64,000 nucleotides of DNA from Gossypium raimondii (GCF_025698545.1 NC_068571.1:41635733-41699732), one strand, 5' to 3'. Positions 1 through 14,019 are shown, counted from the stretch's first letter. Translations and numbers: made by a program. The notes: generated from the letters alone by a model not told the origin.

Positions 1-202
1 GGGCCAGGGTATTGGGCTTAGGTTTAGGCTAATTGGGCTTAGTGTTTGGGCTAGGTTAATTGGGTTTAGTGGATATTTGGATTTTGTAATCGGGTTGGGG
101 CTTAATTTATTTTGGTTTGTAATCTGGACATTTGGACTTTTAATTTTTTTATTTGGTTTATTTATTTGTGATTTTGGGCCCGGGCAAATTGGGCCTATTA
201 TA
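1..202 (-). repeat. Truncated LTR fragment of a Gypsy-type element
   Basis: The end of this stretch (about 170-202) is the reverse complement of the start of the LTRs at 46157 and 60625: a GGGCCCGGGC block followed by CCTATTA. Further inward, the short motifs (AAGTCCAAA, CAAATTAC, AATAAATAAA) are shared but degenerate. The other end lies outside the window. It is therefore an old LTR end in minus orientation, about 175 bp upstream of the RAD51B start codon. The terminal CA expected of an LTR has decayed to TA. Confidence 0.6.
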
Positions 203-377
203 AAGGCTATCCAAAATAACCATTTTGGGTTTCAAGGATTTCACTTCACTGGCAATGGGCCCAAACAACGGTCTCTGACAAAAAATAATGGGCCGACTCA
301 CAAAAATAAAGCCCAAATAAAAGCAATAACGGTTAGTAGTAGACCATAATTGGCGGGAAAGATCAGCAGAAAGGGTA
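203..377 (+). promoter_or_regulatory. Proximal promoter and 5' leader of the RAD51B gene
   Basis: This is the short gap between the LTR fragment and the RAD51B start codon. It has two TGGGCC motifs (256-261 and 289-294), resembling plant site II elements found upstream of many replication, repair and cell-cycle genes. I see no convincing TATA box. The motif assignment rests on pattern and position only. Confidence 0.35.
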
Positions 378-3039
378 ATGGCGAACAAGCTGATCAGCGA
401 AATCCCACTCCCCAAATCCATCGCCAATGTGTTCTCCGCCCGTAATATTTCTACTGCCAAGGTTTTTTCTTCTTCCTTTTCTTCTTTTATTTTTGTTTTA
501 AGCTCTTCAAATTCAGTGATATTTTGTAGTAAAACTTTTTTTTGAAGGACGCTTTATCTTTAACGGAATTTGAGTTAATGGAGTTGTTAGATGTGGGATT
601 AACGGAAGTAAGATCAGCATTATCGCAGATCAGTGAGATCGTTGCTCCACCATATCAAACTGTAAGTGATTTTTTTCCTCAATTAATTGGGGTTTTTTTT
701 TCTTTTTAATTTCTAACAGATTTAGGGATTTGGATTGATACCCAGGCACTTTCTTTAATGGAACAAAGGTTTCAAAACGAGCACTTGGGAGGTCATTTTC
801 CAACAGGCTTGAAAGGACTGGATGCAGCTTTATGTGGGGGAATTCCTTTTGGGGTTTTAACTGAATTAGTTGGTCCAGCTGGAATTGGCAAAACCCAAGT
901 AAGAAGTTTGAAAATTTTCATTTACTTTCATTAATGGATTTTAGAAGTCTCTTAAAAATTATAACTTTGGAGAATCCTTTGCTTTTTATTTGTAAACTAT
1001 AATTGAATCAGGGAAATAAGTAGTTAATAATTTTTTTCGTATTTTGTTTGGTTAAATTCCAGTTTTGCTTGAAGCTTTCGCTATTGGCTTCATTGCCTAC
1101 AAATTATGGAGGCTTGGATGGTAGAGTGATATATATTGATGTTGAATCTAAATTCAGTTCAAGAAGGTAGCTAAATCGGCTTTTATTCAATACCCGTCTC
1201 TGTTTCGGGTTTCTAGTTTCTTTGCACCCTTTTCTTTCAGGAGGAAAATATCGAACTTTTTAAGTTATAAATCTGCCCCTTTCCAGATTGTTAGAAATTG
1301 GATTGAGAAGTTTTCCTGAAATATTTCAGATGAAAGAGATGGCGCAAGAGGTATGCGGAATCATATCTTTCTCGATTTTTCAAGTTTCTTTTCGTTATAA
1401 TATTAGCTAAGAACGAAAAGAATGGCATATTCATTTGTATTGCAGATGGCTGGCAGGATCCTTGTTTTGAGGCCAACATCACTTGCAGAGTTTACACAAA
1501 GGTTTGTCACTGAATGAGATTTCTCAGCGACACTTATTACTTCTTGTTATTACCTTAATGCGCTAATTTAACGATACTCAACTAACATTATTAAAATTCT
1601 TTGGTATGTTACTTATTACTCAGTTTGGAACAAATCAAAGTTTTACTCCTCCAAAACCAAGTGAAGATGCTAGTGATTGATAGCATGGCTGCACTTGTTT
1701 CAGGGTAAGCTTTGATTCGGATAAATGAGTTGTCATGATGTTTATCACTAACTCTCTTCATCATTAATTGGAAAATTTGCAGAATTTGTTTTTCTTTTAT
1801 TCAAGAAATGACGGTTTTATTTGATACAGGGAACATGAGCAGGGTGCTCGTAGACAACAAACATTGAGTTGGCATATCTCCTTCATTAAGTAAAAGAAAA
1901 AACTCAAACCCTCTAATTTGTTGTTATTGCTTGAGTTAATCATCTCTTTAGTTCGACTTATATATGTTGCTTATTTGAAATACATGTAGGTCGCTAGCTG
2001 AATTTTCACGAATTCCAGTTGTAGTGACGAACCAAGTAAGATCTCGAAACCATGACGATGCCTCTCGGTATTCTTTCCAAGGTAAAGTCGCATACTCTGA
2101 TTGTAAAATATTTTCCAGACGTATTCTCACAATAGAATATAACTTGTGCAGTTCAGAGTAGGGATGGAGCTATAGAGACTCCCATGCAATATGATTCTCA
2201 TCTTGTTGCTGCTCTGGGGATTCAATGGGCCCATGCTGTAACCACTCGTTTAGTGCTTGAAGCTAAATCAGGTTGCTACAATACATTGTTGCTGGATCCT
2301 CCTTTAGTGACGTGTTTTTCTTCTGCATGTTAGAATGGAATGCTTTTGTTAGATGGTTTGTGCAATATCGAAGAAATGTAAATATTGCATCGATTTCATG
2401 TTTATTTAAAGATTCAGTTGCTTATTTTCGGTCTTCCCTTCTTTGTTTTGAAATAAAAGCAATGAACTATGTGTATGTATCTAATGTTGCTTTTATTGGA
2501 GAAACTTTCCTGAAAGTAAAACCCGATTTCCAGTTTTTAGAAAGAGCTAAATCTCATCTACCTGTTTGCGATCGCACTTTGAACAATTTATTTCTATTGC
2601 AGGTGAGAGGTTTATAAAGGTGGCAAAATCTCCCATATCTCCCCCTCTAGCTTTTCCTTTTCACATTACTTCATCAGGTATTTCATTGCTAAGTGATGAT
2701 GGAAAAGAAGTGATGGGACCTGAGATAAACGCAATTCACTGTCAAGGTTCGTTCCCACAAACTTTAGTTAATCCGTTCAATATTCTGAATATATTATCAA
2801 GACTATCACTGGCATGGTTCCAGCGATGAAGCTCCTTTTTTTTATGATTTCACGTATGCAAATTCTCGCGGAAAACAATCTGCTAAAATATTCAAAACAC
2901 ACTTGGTTTAAGTTTACAGGATAATAGTAGTCTAACCATTTGGTTTTTGTAGTAAATAGTTACTGGAACTTGTGTTGCAATGGCAAAAAATGCAGGGCAC
3001 AATGAAATAATCAATTTTGGAATGGAAGGCTTGCATTGA
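378..3039 (+). CDS. RAD51B: DNA repair protein RAD51B (RAD51 paralogue), 12 exons
   Basis: Exons read at 378-461, 548-661, 746-898, 1063-1166, 1287-1350, 1446-1501, 1624-1704, 1830-1889, 1990-2081, 2152-2271, 2603-2746 and 2996-3039. All have GT..AG borders and join in frame to 371 aa, about the size of plant RAD51B. The RecA-type core shows a Walker A box GPAGIGKT at residues 109-116 and a Walker B segment LVIDS at about 208-212; an N-terminal helical region precedes it. In plants and animals RAD51B works in the nucleus in the RAD51B-RAD51C-RAD51D-XRCC2 complex, supporting RAD51 filaments in homologous recombination and crosslink repair. The start is the first ATG before the conserved N-terminus. 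The last exon supplies only 14 codons and is the least certain. No frameshift or stop is seen, so the gene looks intact. Identity is from family resemblance. Confidence 0.9.
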
Positions 3040-3700
3040 TGTATCCTTTTCAGGCATGAATGAATTCATTTCGGAAAATAAATCAACAGAATTCATTGTT
3101 AATCCACTTTACAGGTCAATCTAGGAATTGTTTTTTTCTTGAATTTCTGTGAATCTTGTTCAAGATGAGGCTTCTCTTCCTTTTCCTTTCAACTTTGTAA
3201 ATCCTGCAAGATCAACTCAAAAAGTATGCTAATGTCTGTCTTTACAGTAAAACGGTATAAGGGAAAGGGAACAATAGTTAAGTCCTTTGTTGGGTTATCC
3301 CTCCCTTTATTTGTAATATGTACAAAATGAAAATTTCCCGTCTTTTTTATGGTAATAATTGCAGTATTAGAGGGGTGGTGAGATGAGATCAACACCAATC
3401 CATGAACAGGAAATGATTCCCATTCCAGACCTCTATTCAGAATACTTTTTTATTCATATAAAAGATTTTATATTCTATTTATTATCTGTTATTTATGTTT
3501 TAATGTTGTGTCAATATTAATATTTTTTCAGTGTGGAATTATATATAAAAAAAAGGTACTTCGAAATAGCCAAACATTCAAAAATATCAAAATCTATATA
3601 ACAAATCAAAAACTAAACCTTTATATAGAAATTAGAAATTCTATCATGTATATGGAAATTAGGCAGGTTTATGAGTCGAATTATTCGTCCGAAATTTTGA
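3040..3700 (+). other. 3' flank of RAD51B, no gene seen
   Basis: AT-rich DNA holding the likely 3' UTR of RAD51B. A short open frame at 3508-3720 is low-complexity and has no recognisable domain. Confidence 0.4.
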
Positions 3701-3709
3701 AGAGTTTTG

Positions 3710-4120
3710 AGCAAAAATGAGCTTGGGTAAAAAATTAAGCTTGACTCCGACCTAGCCCAACCTTTTTTTAAGTTAATGTTATGTTATTTTTATATATTAT
3801 GTAATTTAGAGCACTTAAAAATTAAATCTATAGTAATATATAATACTACTACCATGATGTAGATATTAAAAATTATTGAGGTGACTCTATATATAAAATT
3901 TTAATAAATAAAAATATATTAAATTATTAAATTAAAAATAATATAAATATATATTTTTTTAAAATTTTAAAAAATAATATGGACAGGTCTAAAATGAGTT
4001 TGATTAGCCATTTACAAAAATGTACGAGTTTAAACAAAATTTTAGGTTCATATTTCAAGTCAGACCGAGCTTGTGCTAGCATAAAGTGTGTTAATAATAT
4101 AGACTCGGCCCATGAACACC
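3710..4120 (-). repeat. Degenerate GC-ended repeat of the GGTCGGGCC...ATGAACACC type
   Basis: An AT-rich core is flanked by GC-richer ends carrying GACCTAGCCCAACC and, at the right end, CTCGGCCCATGAACACC. Similar ends occur at 15855-16375, 30163-30795, 47097-47435 and 61328-61761. The last two are clear TIR elements with 8-bp target duplications, so this is probably an old relative. No coding capacity. Confidence 0.45.
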
Positions 4121-4425
4121 TTGAGTGGAAACTACGTATTTAGAACACAAAGATGTTTTTAAAAGTAGCATACAACAAATAATTAAACGTATGATTTAAA
4201 ACTAATTAATTAAAACGTGAAATATGCACGATATTATAATGGAAAAAATAGATTAAATTGTAAGTAACACAAATTTAAACACATAACTACACCATATTAA
4301 AAACATTAACTACACTATAACTGTTTATCACGGTACTATCACCAATCTTGAGTTGATATAGGATTAACTTATGACACGAACTTAATCAATAACATTATTA
4401 ATATATAGAATTATTGAGGTAATAA
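4121..4425. other. AT-rich intergenic DNA
   Basis: No gene, RNA or recognisable element is seen here. Confidence 0.4.
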
Positions 4426-6640
4426 AGTGTGTATAATAAAATTGAAATGTACAAAACATGTTAAAATAAAGTTTTTAAATACTGAATTAACCGAAATTTA
4501 TATGTTTTTATTTTTGGTTAAAACATATCAAAATAAACAAATTGGTAATATTCATTTGACTGAATTAACCGAATTAAAACTACATATAATTTGTATTATT
4601 AATTATTAAGTTCAGTTAATTCGATTAATTATCAGATTTCGAACCGAATTAACCAATAACCGAACTTTCAAAAAATCATTCACCGGCCTTTCACCAAATT
4701 AGACCGGTTAACTGAATTAGATCGGTTAGGTATGTTAATTTGGTTTTAACCGAAATTTGAACACTCCTACTTGCATTCCATAAACCATCCAAATACTTTA
4801 GTTTTGGTTTGGGTTGATGTTCGGTTTTCATTCTCAGTCATAGTAACATGTTTTAAGGTTTAGGTCGCATATCATTAATAAAAGAATGCACATTGTAATA
4901 TCATAATTGTATAATAATTAATTTATACATTCATAATTTACTTATATAACTATTGATGTATTTTATGTCCTTAAATGTGTATGTTATGTATACTATTTTT
5001 TTATAATATAATATGTACTGAATTTAATTATGTCACATTATAAAATAATTTCATATTATAATATTCATTTTAATTATATAAATATTAATTATTTTTTAAA
5101 ATAATTCAATTAATTGAGTTGATCAAATAATAAAAGGAGTAATTACAAATCTAAAAATTTGATTTTTATATCATTATTTAGTTAAGTTTAGGATAAAAAT
5201 AAATGAATAATTGAATAAAATATTAAAAAGATATATTTTTATAAAAATTAAACATATTTATAATTATTATATTTATAATTAATATTATTTTTAACTTTAA
5301 AAAATATTTATATTATTTTTTATACATGTTAGTTTTGGTGATTAAATTTGTAAAAGGGCAATGTTTGAGCCTAAAATCCAAAAATTGAACATTTTGTGAC
5401 CCTTTGACGGATTTGAAGGTGGATTTCACAGTCGAATATCTGTACCTTTTATTCGAATATTGGATGTAGATTCAAATAATGGAGATATTCAAGGGGTTAA
5501 ATCCGCATCCGCATCAAATAATATTTTTACTATTCGAAAAATTGTCATCTCTACCTAAACTTTGTTTTTACTATCCATTATTCATGGGGTTAAATACGCA
5601 TCCGCAACGGATAGTATTTTTATTATCCGAAAAATTACCATCTCTACCTAGACTTTGTTTTGAGTTTGAGAGAGAAAGGGAAAAAAAATTAAGGCTTCTT
5701 TCTTTTATTTATTTTTTTAGTTTAGGAGTATATATAAATATATTATGATTTTAAGCCCATTATAACAATTTATATAAATCAAATTAGTTTTAAGTTCATT
5801 CTTTAATTTTTATATTTTAGGCTTATACAATATATTGGGCTTATTTAATATATTTGGCCTATAATATTTTATTATTAATAATTTTAAATAATCGGTTAAT
5901 TATTTGATTTTGAACCGAATTAATCGTTAACTAAAAATAATAATTTTAAGTAATCGGTTAATTATTTGATCTTGAACCGAATTAATCGTTAACTAAAAAT
6001 TCAAAAAACTTTAACCAATCCCGATCAAATTAGCTTTGATGGCTGACGGAAATAATTCAATTAGATCGATTACTGAAATAATTCAATTAAATCGATTAAT
6101 TTGATTAAATTCAAATTATGTTCTATAAATTTAACTTGCGACTATTCCGCAATGTGTAATAACACTTTGTGAGTAATACTCTCAGAATTAAGCACATTGG
6201 ACGCACCAAAATGCTTCTTTTTTAACTACTACCGCTGAAGAATCGAAAGTTCACCTGCCACTTTTTAATCGATTTTTTCGTTCAATAACCTCCACTAATC
6301 TTTTTTTCCATCAATAATGCTGCCTAGGGTTTGTATAACTTGAGTTCGAATAGCAAGATATTTTATTATTAAAAAATAATTATCATTAAATAAAGAAAAA
6401 GAGTCAACAAATAAGGTTGATTTAAAAAAAAGCAATAAATAATAACTTAATTATATGATACGGAGAAAATGCACAAAGACAAATGGGTAGCAGACAGAAA
6501 TACAAGAAATAAATTAAAGAAAGAAAAATGTTTTCATATTCCCCTATAATCCCAAATCCCCTAAACACACGCAATGCAGAGTAAAATGTACATTTTAAAT
6601 TATAGCTGTAACCATTTCAGCGGCCTCTATTTTTTTTACC
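4426..6640. repeat. Intergenic repeats with AACCGAATTAACC motifs and two local duplications
   Basis: Motifs of the form AACCGAATTAACCG recur at about 4540-4760 and 5885-6110, suggesting pieces of one transposon family. At about 5887-6000 a unit of roughly 60 bp is tandemly duplicated. At about 5485-5660 a unit of roughly 100 bp is present twice, each copy with GGGGTTAAAT, a GCATCCGCA block and CATCTCTACCTA. Between them the sequence is AT-rich and non-coding. Confidence 0.45.
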
Positions 6641-6990
6641 CAAACTCGAACCTCCAAAGCCTACCCCTTGGATTTTGATAGGTTCCACCAGCTTTTCCGC
6701 CCAAACGAGCAGCTCCACACACAATTAAGCAGGCACAGTATAGAACTAATATTACTAAAATATTTCCTTATTTACCAGCTCATGCTCGTTCCACACACAC
6801 CGCCTATCCTTTTAGGGCAAGCTATCACGGTTGAGGGGGTGCCAAGCCCAATGCCAACGAGACCAGTTACAAGTCAACATGCCCATCCTCAACAACGTGC
6901 CAACCAAGATTGCGCAAAAGCATTCATTCTACTTCTTAGCATAATGCAATAATATTGGCAAAGAAGCAACAAACATGGTTCCAACAACTA

Positions 6991-9900
6991 TCACAATCCA
7001 AATGTTCTGTTATATAGATCCCCTGATGCAGCCATCCTATACTTTGAATCTTCATACCCGGAATAGAACTTATTAAATCCCAGTCTTTCATTTCTTAGGA
7101 GCTCTGCCACACCAAGGCCATTACCACCCTGGACCTCATTCCATCCGTCCCACTGTCCATTTGACATGTTATGTGTATTTCTCGACTGTTGGAGATTCAA
7201 CTGTGCAAATGCTGACATATTGTTAACTTGTGATTGATCCATTAGCCTAGAAGGAATTCCATAAGAGTCATTCAGAGATGAAAAGCTATCCCCAACATCA
7301 TATCTTAAGTTCTGATGAGGAGAAAGCGATCTCTGCATCAATAGTTGGAATCTGGCCTCGTTTTCATATGGACCTAACTGTTGAAGAAAATTTGATCTCA
7401 TGTCTAAGCCTGAATTGTTGAGACCTCCCTGAATTCTACCCTTACCAACTGCCAAAATTGCGGGATCTATAAACTCTATATCCCCAGGGCCACTAATACC
7501 GCCACTTTGAGGAGCCTGATAAGAATTTCTTAATAGGGATTGAGAGTCCATCAAATGATTACCTATACCAAAAGGCAGTCAACATTAATTTTGCAGGCAA
7601 CAAACTCCCAAAATCAAAACCCAAAAAAATACAATTACCTGATGTGGCGTCAAAAGCATGGTTTACTCTCTCAATTGAAGAAAAGCCTGGAGGTGGCGCC
7701 CTGCTAGGAACAGAGAATCCAGGAGGGACTGGAATTTGAGCTCTTGAAGCTGCTAAACATTGCATAATTTATCAGTAAGAACTAAACACGCACTTGCATA
7801 TGAAACTAAACGAAATGACATGAAGAAACAATGCTCAGTGTAAACATAAAAGAAATAAAAACAAGTCACTAGCACATTGAAGTCAAAATAAATAAATTTT
7901 GGGCAAAGATGGAGCATCACGTACAATTTTAAAAACCTACTTATAATTTAATCTGTTAATGATGTTGCAGAACACGTTATGAGCATCGTTGTTGCATGAT
8001 TGAAATTTATAAATAAAAAGAAAAACAGATGCCACTGAAGTCAATATTCAGAAAGCACGAATAAAGTTCAATAAGAAAATTAGCACTGAACTAAGATAAG
8101 ATAGCAGGAGCAGAGTAAATTCCATGACACTTACCAGAAAGCTTATTGGAAAAAACTGAAGGACTACTAGAAAAATTGTCAGATTCCTCAAAGTTACAGG
8201 AATATAAACCATTAGAAACTCCAAATTTGCTTAGATAGGAATCCCTGTTGTCTGTAAAATCTTGGCCAGAAGGATGGTTCTGTGGCATTTGCCCATAAAT
8301 ATTAAAAGGGGACTCAACATCAGCGAGACGATATTTAGAATCCTCCTGTCTGGCAAATGAGAATCTGGATTGATTGTGATTTGGTGCTTTCCACGAACTA
8401 GATAGTTTGAGAGGATTGGCCTGCTTGTCATTGTCTCCCAACAATTTTGCCAAGTTCTGAGGAGAAGTCAAGGACTCATCCCATGTATCAAAATCTAGTG
8501 ACAATATGTTTGAAATTATGTTGCTCTCTCCAGTATCATTAGCATCGTTGCTCTGAGAATTGGCAAGGATTCTTCCTAGCTGCTTCCCTTTCTCTTCATT
8601 TGAAAGCAGAGGGGGACCTTCTATTGTAATATCAGAACCAATACTACTGCTTATGTACTTGTCAAGGCATCCATTAGACAAAGAAGAAACATTAGCTCCC
8701 TGAAGACATGAATTGTCACCTGCTTTATCATCTACCAAGAGAGTATCAGCATTCAAATTAACGGCACCAAAAGCTTCATTATGTTGCAAAGAATGGGACC
8801 TAGAATGATTTGATAAATGGAGCGAAATTGGTGAATTTGGCACATAACTTGAACGAGTAATGACTTCTGGATCCTTGAGTCTTTGATTATCAAAAGACAA
8901 TACGTCTTCCTCTACTTCAGAACTTGTATTTTTCTCAGCTTGAATACGTGCATCAGTTTTCCAAACAGACTGCTCTTTTGAGACGCACACCCCATTGGGA
9001 GATGTCACAGAACTCCCAGCAGCTGCTGTATTTAATGGTTCTCGATAGTAATCAATATGAGATTGTCGTAACCCCTGATTACTGGGTGAACTGCTACATC
9101 CATGTTCAGAAGAGGAACTGCTCGGTCTAACTTCATCAGAATGTCCATTCAAGACGTTCCCTTCCAAGGTCAATGTCGACATATCAGAGCACAACCTCTG
9201 TGTGTCCCCGTCAGTATTGGAAATTATCACCGCTTTCTCACCAGAGGAAATAAGAGTCTGCCCACCATTACCAAAAGTGGTGCTTGTAATAGTTGATGGT
9301 ATATTAGTGCCCTGGTCATCATGATTGGCTGCTGCTGTACAAGATAACTGGTTGCTCAATGATTTGGAAACAGTTACTCGTTCAGGTGAAGTAGGTTTCT
9401 CTAGTGTGGCAATTCGACAATCTAAACCAGCACTCTGTTTCAAAGGTTTTAACAAATCAGGTTTACCCTTTGTATGCATAGGATGAATCTCCTCAGATGG
9501 CTTCTTTATAACATCAGTATGTAACGAACAAGCTAGATTGGTGTTTGTTACAGCAGATGAAAATGGTAATGTGCTGCTGACTGTGTCAGAATTCTGCTTA
9601 GGAGGTCCATTTGTACATGCTAAACTGACCGGTTGTGGTTGGTTTAAAGCTCGCATTCCCCTGGCAGAATGATGCAGAATTTTTAGTACCAGAAATTAAC
9701 ATAAAAGTTTGTCAGAGAACAAATCAAAGGACATACCATGATGCCCCAGCGGGAAGAGCAATAGATCTACCAGAGCTTCCATTTGGGGGAGAACTTTTAG
9801 GAACAGTCACTATTGTATTCTGTGCAATATATAAGTTTACAACCAAGTTAGGTGCGTGAGCCAAAATCAAGAATGCGTGGTGCTTAGACCATTGCCACCT

Positions 9901-12831
9901 CATCCCATCTGTGATACTATTTGACAAATTCATTTGCAATGACTCAAGTTAAAAACAAACAAGCTATTAAGAAGTTTGGCGAAGGTGTGCTTGCAAGCAG
10001 AGTAGAATTTCACTATTTTCCTAAATTCCGCATCTAATATTACCCTAGGAATTCTTGTTTGGGAGTAAACAACATGAACTTACATTTGGAGAACTTTTAG
10101 TAATCAGTTTTGCTGCAGATGCAGAACTGTTGGGGCAATAATCATCTGCCGGCGGAGGTAGCATATTTCCAGGACGCCGTTGCATATTGTTTGTTGCACC
10201 AGTTATTTGTTGAACCCTACTTTAAAAAACTAAGTAAGCTTACAAATCATACAAGATTTTGAACCAGTTATTCGTTGAAGCTTACTTCTTTAAAAACCCA
10301 AGTTAATAAATCATGCAAGAATGACATCACTCAAAATTAAGGGAGAACCTAGAACACATGCTTAGACATGAAATGTTGCAATAAAAAACTCAAAAAAAAA
10401 GAGCAAACAAATCCAATTTTTTTTTTGGAACTCCTATTTGGAAAGTGAAAGATTACAATAGAAAACCCATTTTATTGAAGGAAAAACCTTCTTGATAGCT
10501 GGTACTTGCAAAAAGAAACGGTGACGATCCAGGAAGCACCAATAGAAAGACAGACACTTTGGAAGCATTATCAAATGATACAGCAGACCAACATTGCAAA
10601 CAAATGGAGGTTCCAAAAACAAAGTTGCATGCAATCTCACTAGAAGTAAAGAAAGAAGATGAAGTACAGAAAACAGCCAAATGAATATACCTTGTGTATG
10701 CTGATATAATTTCATCTTTTGTGAAACTATCCTCTTGAGAACCAATCTCATGCAAATATAGACAATCAGGATTGCTGCAAGGCTGAAACCCCCAAAACAA
10801 CTTCTCAATTATTTTTCTATTACAATAATAAATGTCATGTTTTACTTCTAATTTTTCATCATTTTTCTTGCCATTTGGCAATTTCAAATCTGGCATTTCA
10901 CAACCTTTTCATATTTAGCCCTTCTATTCTAGATATTATTATTTTGTTTTGACCATGATGGTTATTGACTTCAATATTAATTTTATCATCGTTATGGTCT
11001 AAATTTATTTTCTATAGTGTCCATGGATTGGGATCCTTTATCATGACACTATGTTTTCTTTTAATTTTAATTCCAATATGTTCAATATTTTCTGTATCTA
11101 ATTCCTTCCAACTATTTTGGCCATTAATTAAATGAATTAGGACTCAGCAAATTCGAAGAGAATACAATTATTGCCCTCAAGTAAAATGTCATAAATTGTT
11201 GGAATTAAGAATATGCATGGATAATTTATGCAGTATTTGTTAAACAACCACTGATCATGATAGATCAGTGAAATTGGTACAACCTACAACTTTTATCATT
11301 GATAATTTTCTATTTGTTTTAAGCTTGTTATTTAATTTTTGGTTGCTAGATGGGCTTAGAGTTGATATAATTTCAAAAGTTGGCAGATATTTGACATCAA
11401 TCTACACGGGACAATGTTTTTTATAATTATATTACCTGATTTTGCACAATTTTGCAGTCTCAATTAGTGTGTTGTTTCTCATAACTAATTTTTATATTAA
11501 TTTTAGCAGCAAGAACATAAAAAATTAACTCTTCAATTCACAAAATAAATTAAACAAAAATTACTTCTAAACATACCACATTTCTCAGCCATGCATGACA
11601 ATACTTTGTTGTACCAAAGCATGCCCTGAAATGAATATTTCAACTATTAGATATGTTAACCAAGACCATGTATCATCCAACCACTAACAAATGAAATAAC
11701 ACCACAAACACATTCTCATACTTTAATGGTCTACCATCCAAGACAAACCCATGTACAGACTGGATACACCGAACCGCTTCCTCCTCTTTTGAGTACGTAA
11801 TATATCTGTTCATGAGGTGAACAAATGTAGTTGAGAAAAGAAAACGCTACATTACAGAGGAACAGAAAAAGACCCAAAAGAACCTTCAAAATAGTAAGAT
11901 GAACTTTCCTCTACATGATATAATATGCTTCTATTAAAGATCCAATACATAAAACAAGTCTTAATGACTGGAAGATTTAAGACCAAACAAATTTGATTCC
12001 GCACTTACACACTACATGTATTGTTTGGAAATTGCTGAATGACACCGGCTGCAGTCCGAGACATAGATACTTTTAGAACTTTCCCATATTGTCCAAAATA
12101 ATCTCTACGTTGGAGAAGCTGCACAAAAGAGATAAATCATTAGGTAAAGATACCAGTATTATAGTAAGCTTTCAGATATACACAATGAGAATGGAGTACA
12201 TCTTCATCTGCCAGATTAAGTGGCAACCCAACTATGTAAACAAGATTCCTTTGAATAACTCGCACACTACTCAGTTGCTTCCTTCCTTCAGATGATTTAG
12301 TCTTTGCCTTGTGTGACTTCATTTTTCTTTCCATATTAATTTCAGCAACCATTCTGCTTATTGAAACAACTATATACATGAGACGACGGCAGGTAAATAT
12401 TGCAATATGTTTAATGAGAATAAGAAGCATTGGAAGCTTGACAACCTCTCACATTTAGCAGCCGTCCCTACTATCCTTTCTTTATCATAAGCACTACGAC
12501 ATGCTGGACACCTCCCCTCTGTATCATCCTTCTCAGCCATATCCATTATGTGATGCCAACACCAAACACATATCTGCTTCAAAGATCAATAGAAATAAGG
12601 CCTACAACACAAATTAACACTCCGTTTTCCGTACTGTCACTTTATTTTATCTCTTTTTACTTCTTTCTCTGATATCTAGAATGGGCCAACAATTGTAGGA
12701 AACTTTTGATATGAAAAAAAAATTAATATAATTCAAACCTCATAGCCACATCTGCAGGGCTTGAGTTGCTGATCGGTCAAATCCATCTCTTCCGCGCAAA
12801 GGGGGCAGGTCTTTTCTCCCTCGTCACTCAT
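6991..12831 (-). CDS. NOT4/CNOT4-type E3 ubiquitin ligase of the CCR4-NOT complex, 12 coding exons
   Basis: Exons from the 5' end: 12831-12739, 12573-12446, 12353-12200, 12118-12009, 11805-11722, 11625-11577, 10782-10691, 10216-10084, 9819-9737, 9660-8135, 7749-7639 and 7562-6991. They join in frame to about 1044 aa. The N-terminus has a C4C4 RING (Cys 9, 12, 26, 28, 33, 36, 53, 56), then a basic linker, an RRM (about 110-195) and a C3H1 finger (Cys199-x8-Cys208-x4-Cys213-x3-His217). This order is the signature of NOT4/CNOT4, which ubiquitylates ribosome- and proteasome-linked targets and acts in mRNA decay and co-translational quality control. The long Ser/Asn-rich remainder is mostly one 1.5-kb exon and is probably disordered. 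A PPGFSVPSRAPPPGFSS motif lies near its end. The exon 11 acceptor could also be 3 bp further out (7752), adding one Ala. No breaks seen. Confidence 0.9.
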
Positions 12832-13560
12832 GATTTTCTGAACCCTCGAAACAAATAAATAACTACATAAAGATATGATTACTATTATACTCTAGAAACA
12901 GAGTCACTGAAACCTCAATTGAATTTACCAAAATATTTACCTAAACCCCCCAAAATCTCAATCGATTTATAAAAAAAACCACAACCAAAACCTTACACTA
13001 TTTTGATAAACGCAAACCAAATACTAGAAATTTCTATTTCAGACTTCCATAATCTGAACCCCTAATTTCCAGAAAAAAAAAAAGAAAGAAAGAAAACACT
13101 AATCACCAAAATAAGCCTCGACCAATTAGCAGATCAAAAAAAAAAACCAAAGCCACCTAAACAAATCTCAAAAAAAAATCCTCAATCCAATATCTAATCA
13201 ATAACTGCCTACATGCAATACATAAATCAATAAAACAACACAAATTTTTTTTTTTAAAAAATAATCGTAAAGAGAACGTTCCCAATATATCATCAAATTT
13301 GTATAATTAAAACTGGATGAGATAAATTATGGATCTAAGAAAGATCGAAGGGCAGAATTGATATTTTAGGGTTTCAGATTGAGAGATAAATGACTTACAA
13401 GTTAGATGCAGATCGATAAGATAATGAATCTGTGAAGACGAGATTGTTCACAAAGAGAACACCAACAACAACAACACCGCCACGCCAAGAGAAATCCACC
13501 AAAGAAATTTAGAGATAGAGCGAGCGAAAGAGACGAGAAGGGTTCTTTTGGATTTCTGGT
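12832..13560 (-). promoter_or_regulatory. 5' UTR with an intron, and promoter, of the NOT4-like gene
   Basis: A 3' splice site (CAG) lies only a few bases upstream of the start codon, and a GTAAGTC donor on the minus strand is near 13398. The 5' leader is therefore probably split by a roughly 550-bp AT-rich intron. The first non-coding exon would cover about 13400-13540, with the CAACAACAACAAC and AGAGA-rich leader typical of plant 5' UTRs. Confidence 0.5.
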
Positions 13561-14015
13561 TTGATTTCTCTGTTGCTGGCTTTTATTTTTTTTATTTTTA
13601 ATTATTTTTTTCTCTTCCTTTCTTTGTCATTTAAATATTGTGAACTTCCTACTTTTACCCTTGGATTTTCTTCTTATTACGGGATTTTGCCCTTGCCTTT
13701 TCCGGTTTTGTCAAGTTCATTACCTTTATTTTCTGCAACCCGGCTCTGTTTAGAAGGGCCCCTCTCTTGGGTTTGGTCGTGATGTTTCCGATGTCCGCCA
13801 CGTTGATATTCCCTTCCAAATTAATGGTCCCGATTAATCCTTGGATTATCAATCTGAACCCACGGTCCCACTGACCATTTTTAAAGCTAGAATATTAAAA
13901 TATTAAAAGAAAATATCAATAAACCTATAAAAATGAAGGAAATTATAAATTATTAAAAATTTTATCAAAATCACAAATATAAAACACAATAATTTATATT
14001 TAAAAATAGCATATC
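13561..14015. other. Upstream flank of the NOT4-like gene, no gene seen
   Basis: Pyrimidine-rich then AT-rich DNA. Short open frames on both strands here have no recognisable domain and overlap the likely promoter. Confidence 0.4.
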
Positions 14016-14019
14016 ATAG

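Noticed and set aside
1..60. GGGCTTAGGTTTAGGC looks like telomeric repeat
   Set aside because: The plant telomere unit TTTAGGG is not repeated in register, and the segment aligns better with the LTR interior.
8924..9296. Plus-strand frames opposite the large NOT4 exon
   Set aside because: Shadows of the Ser/Asn-rich coding strand.
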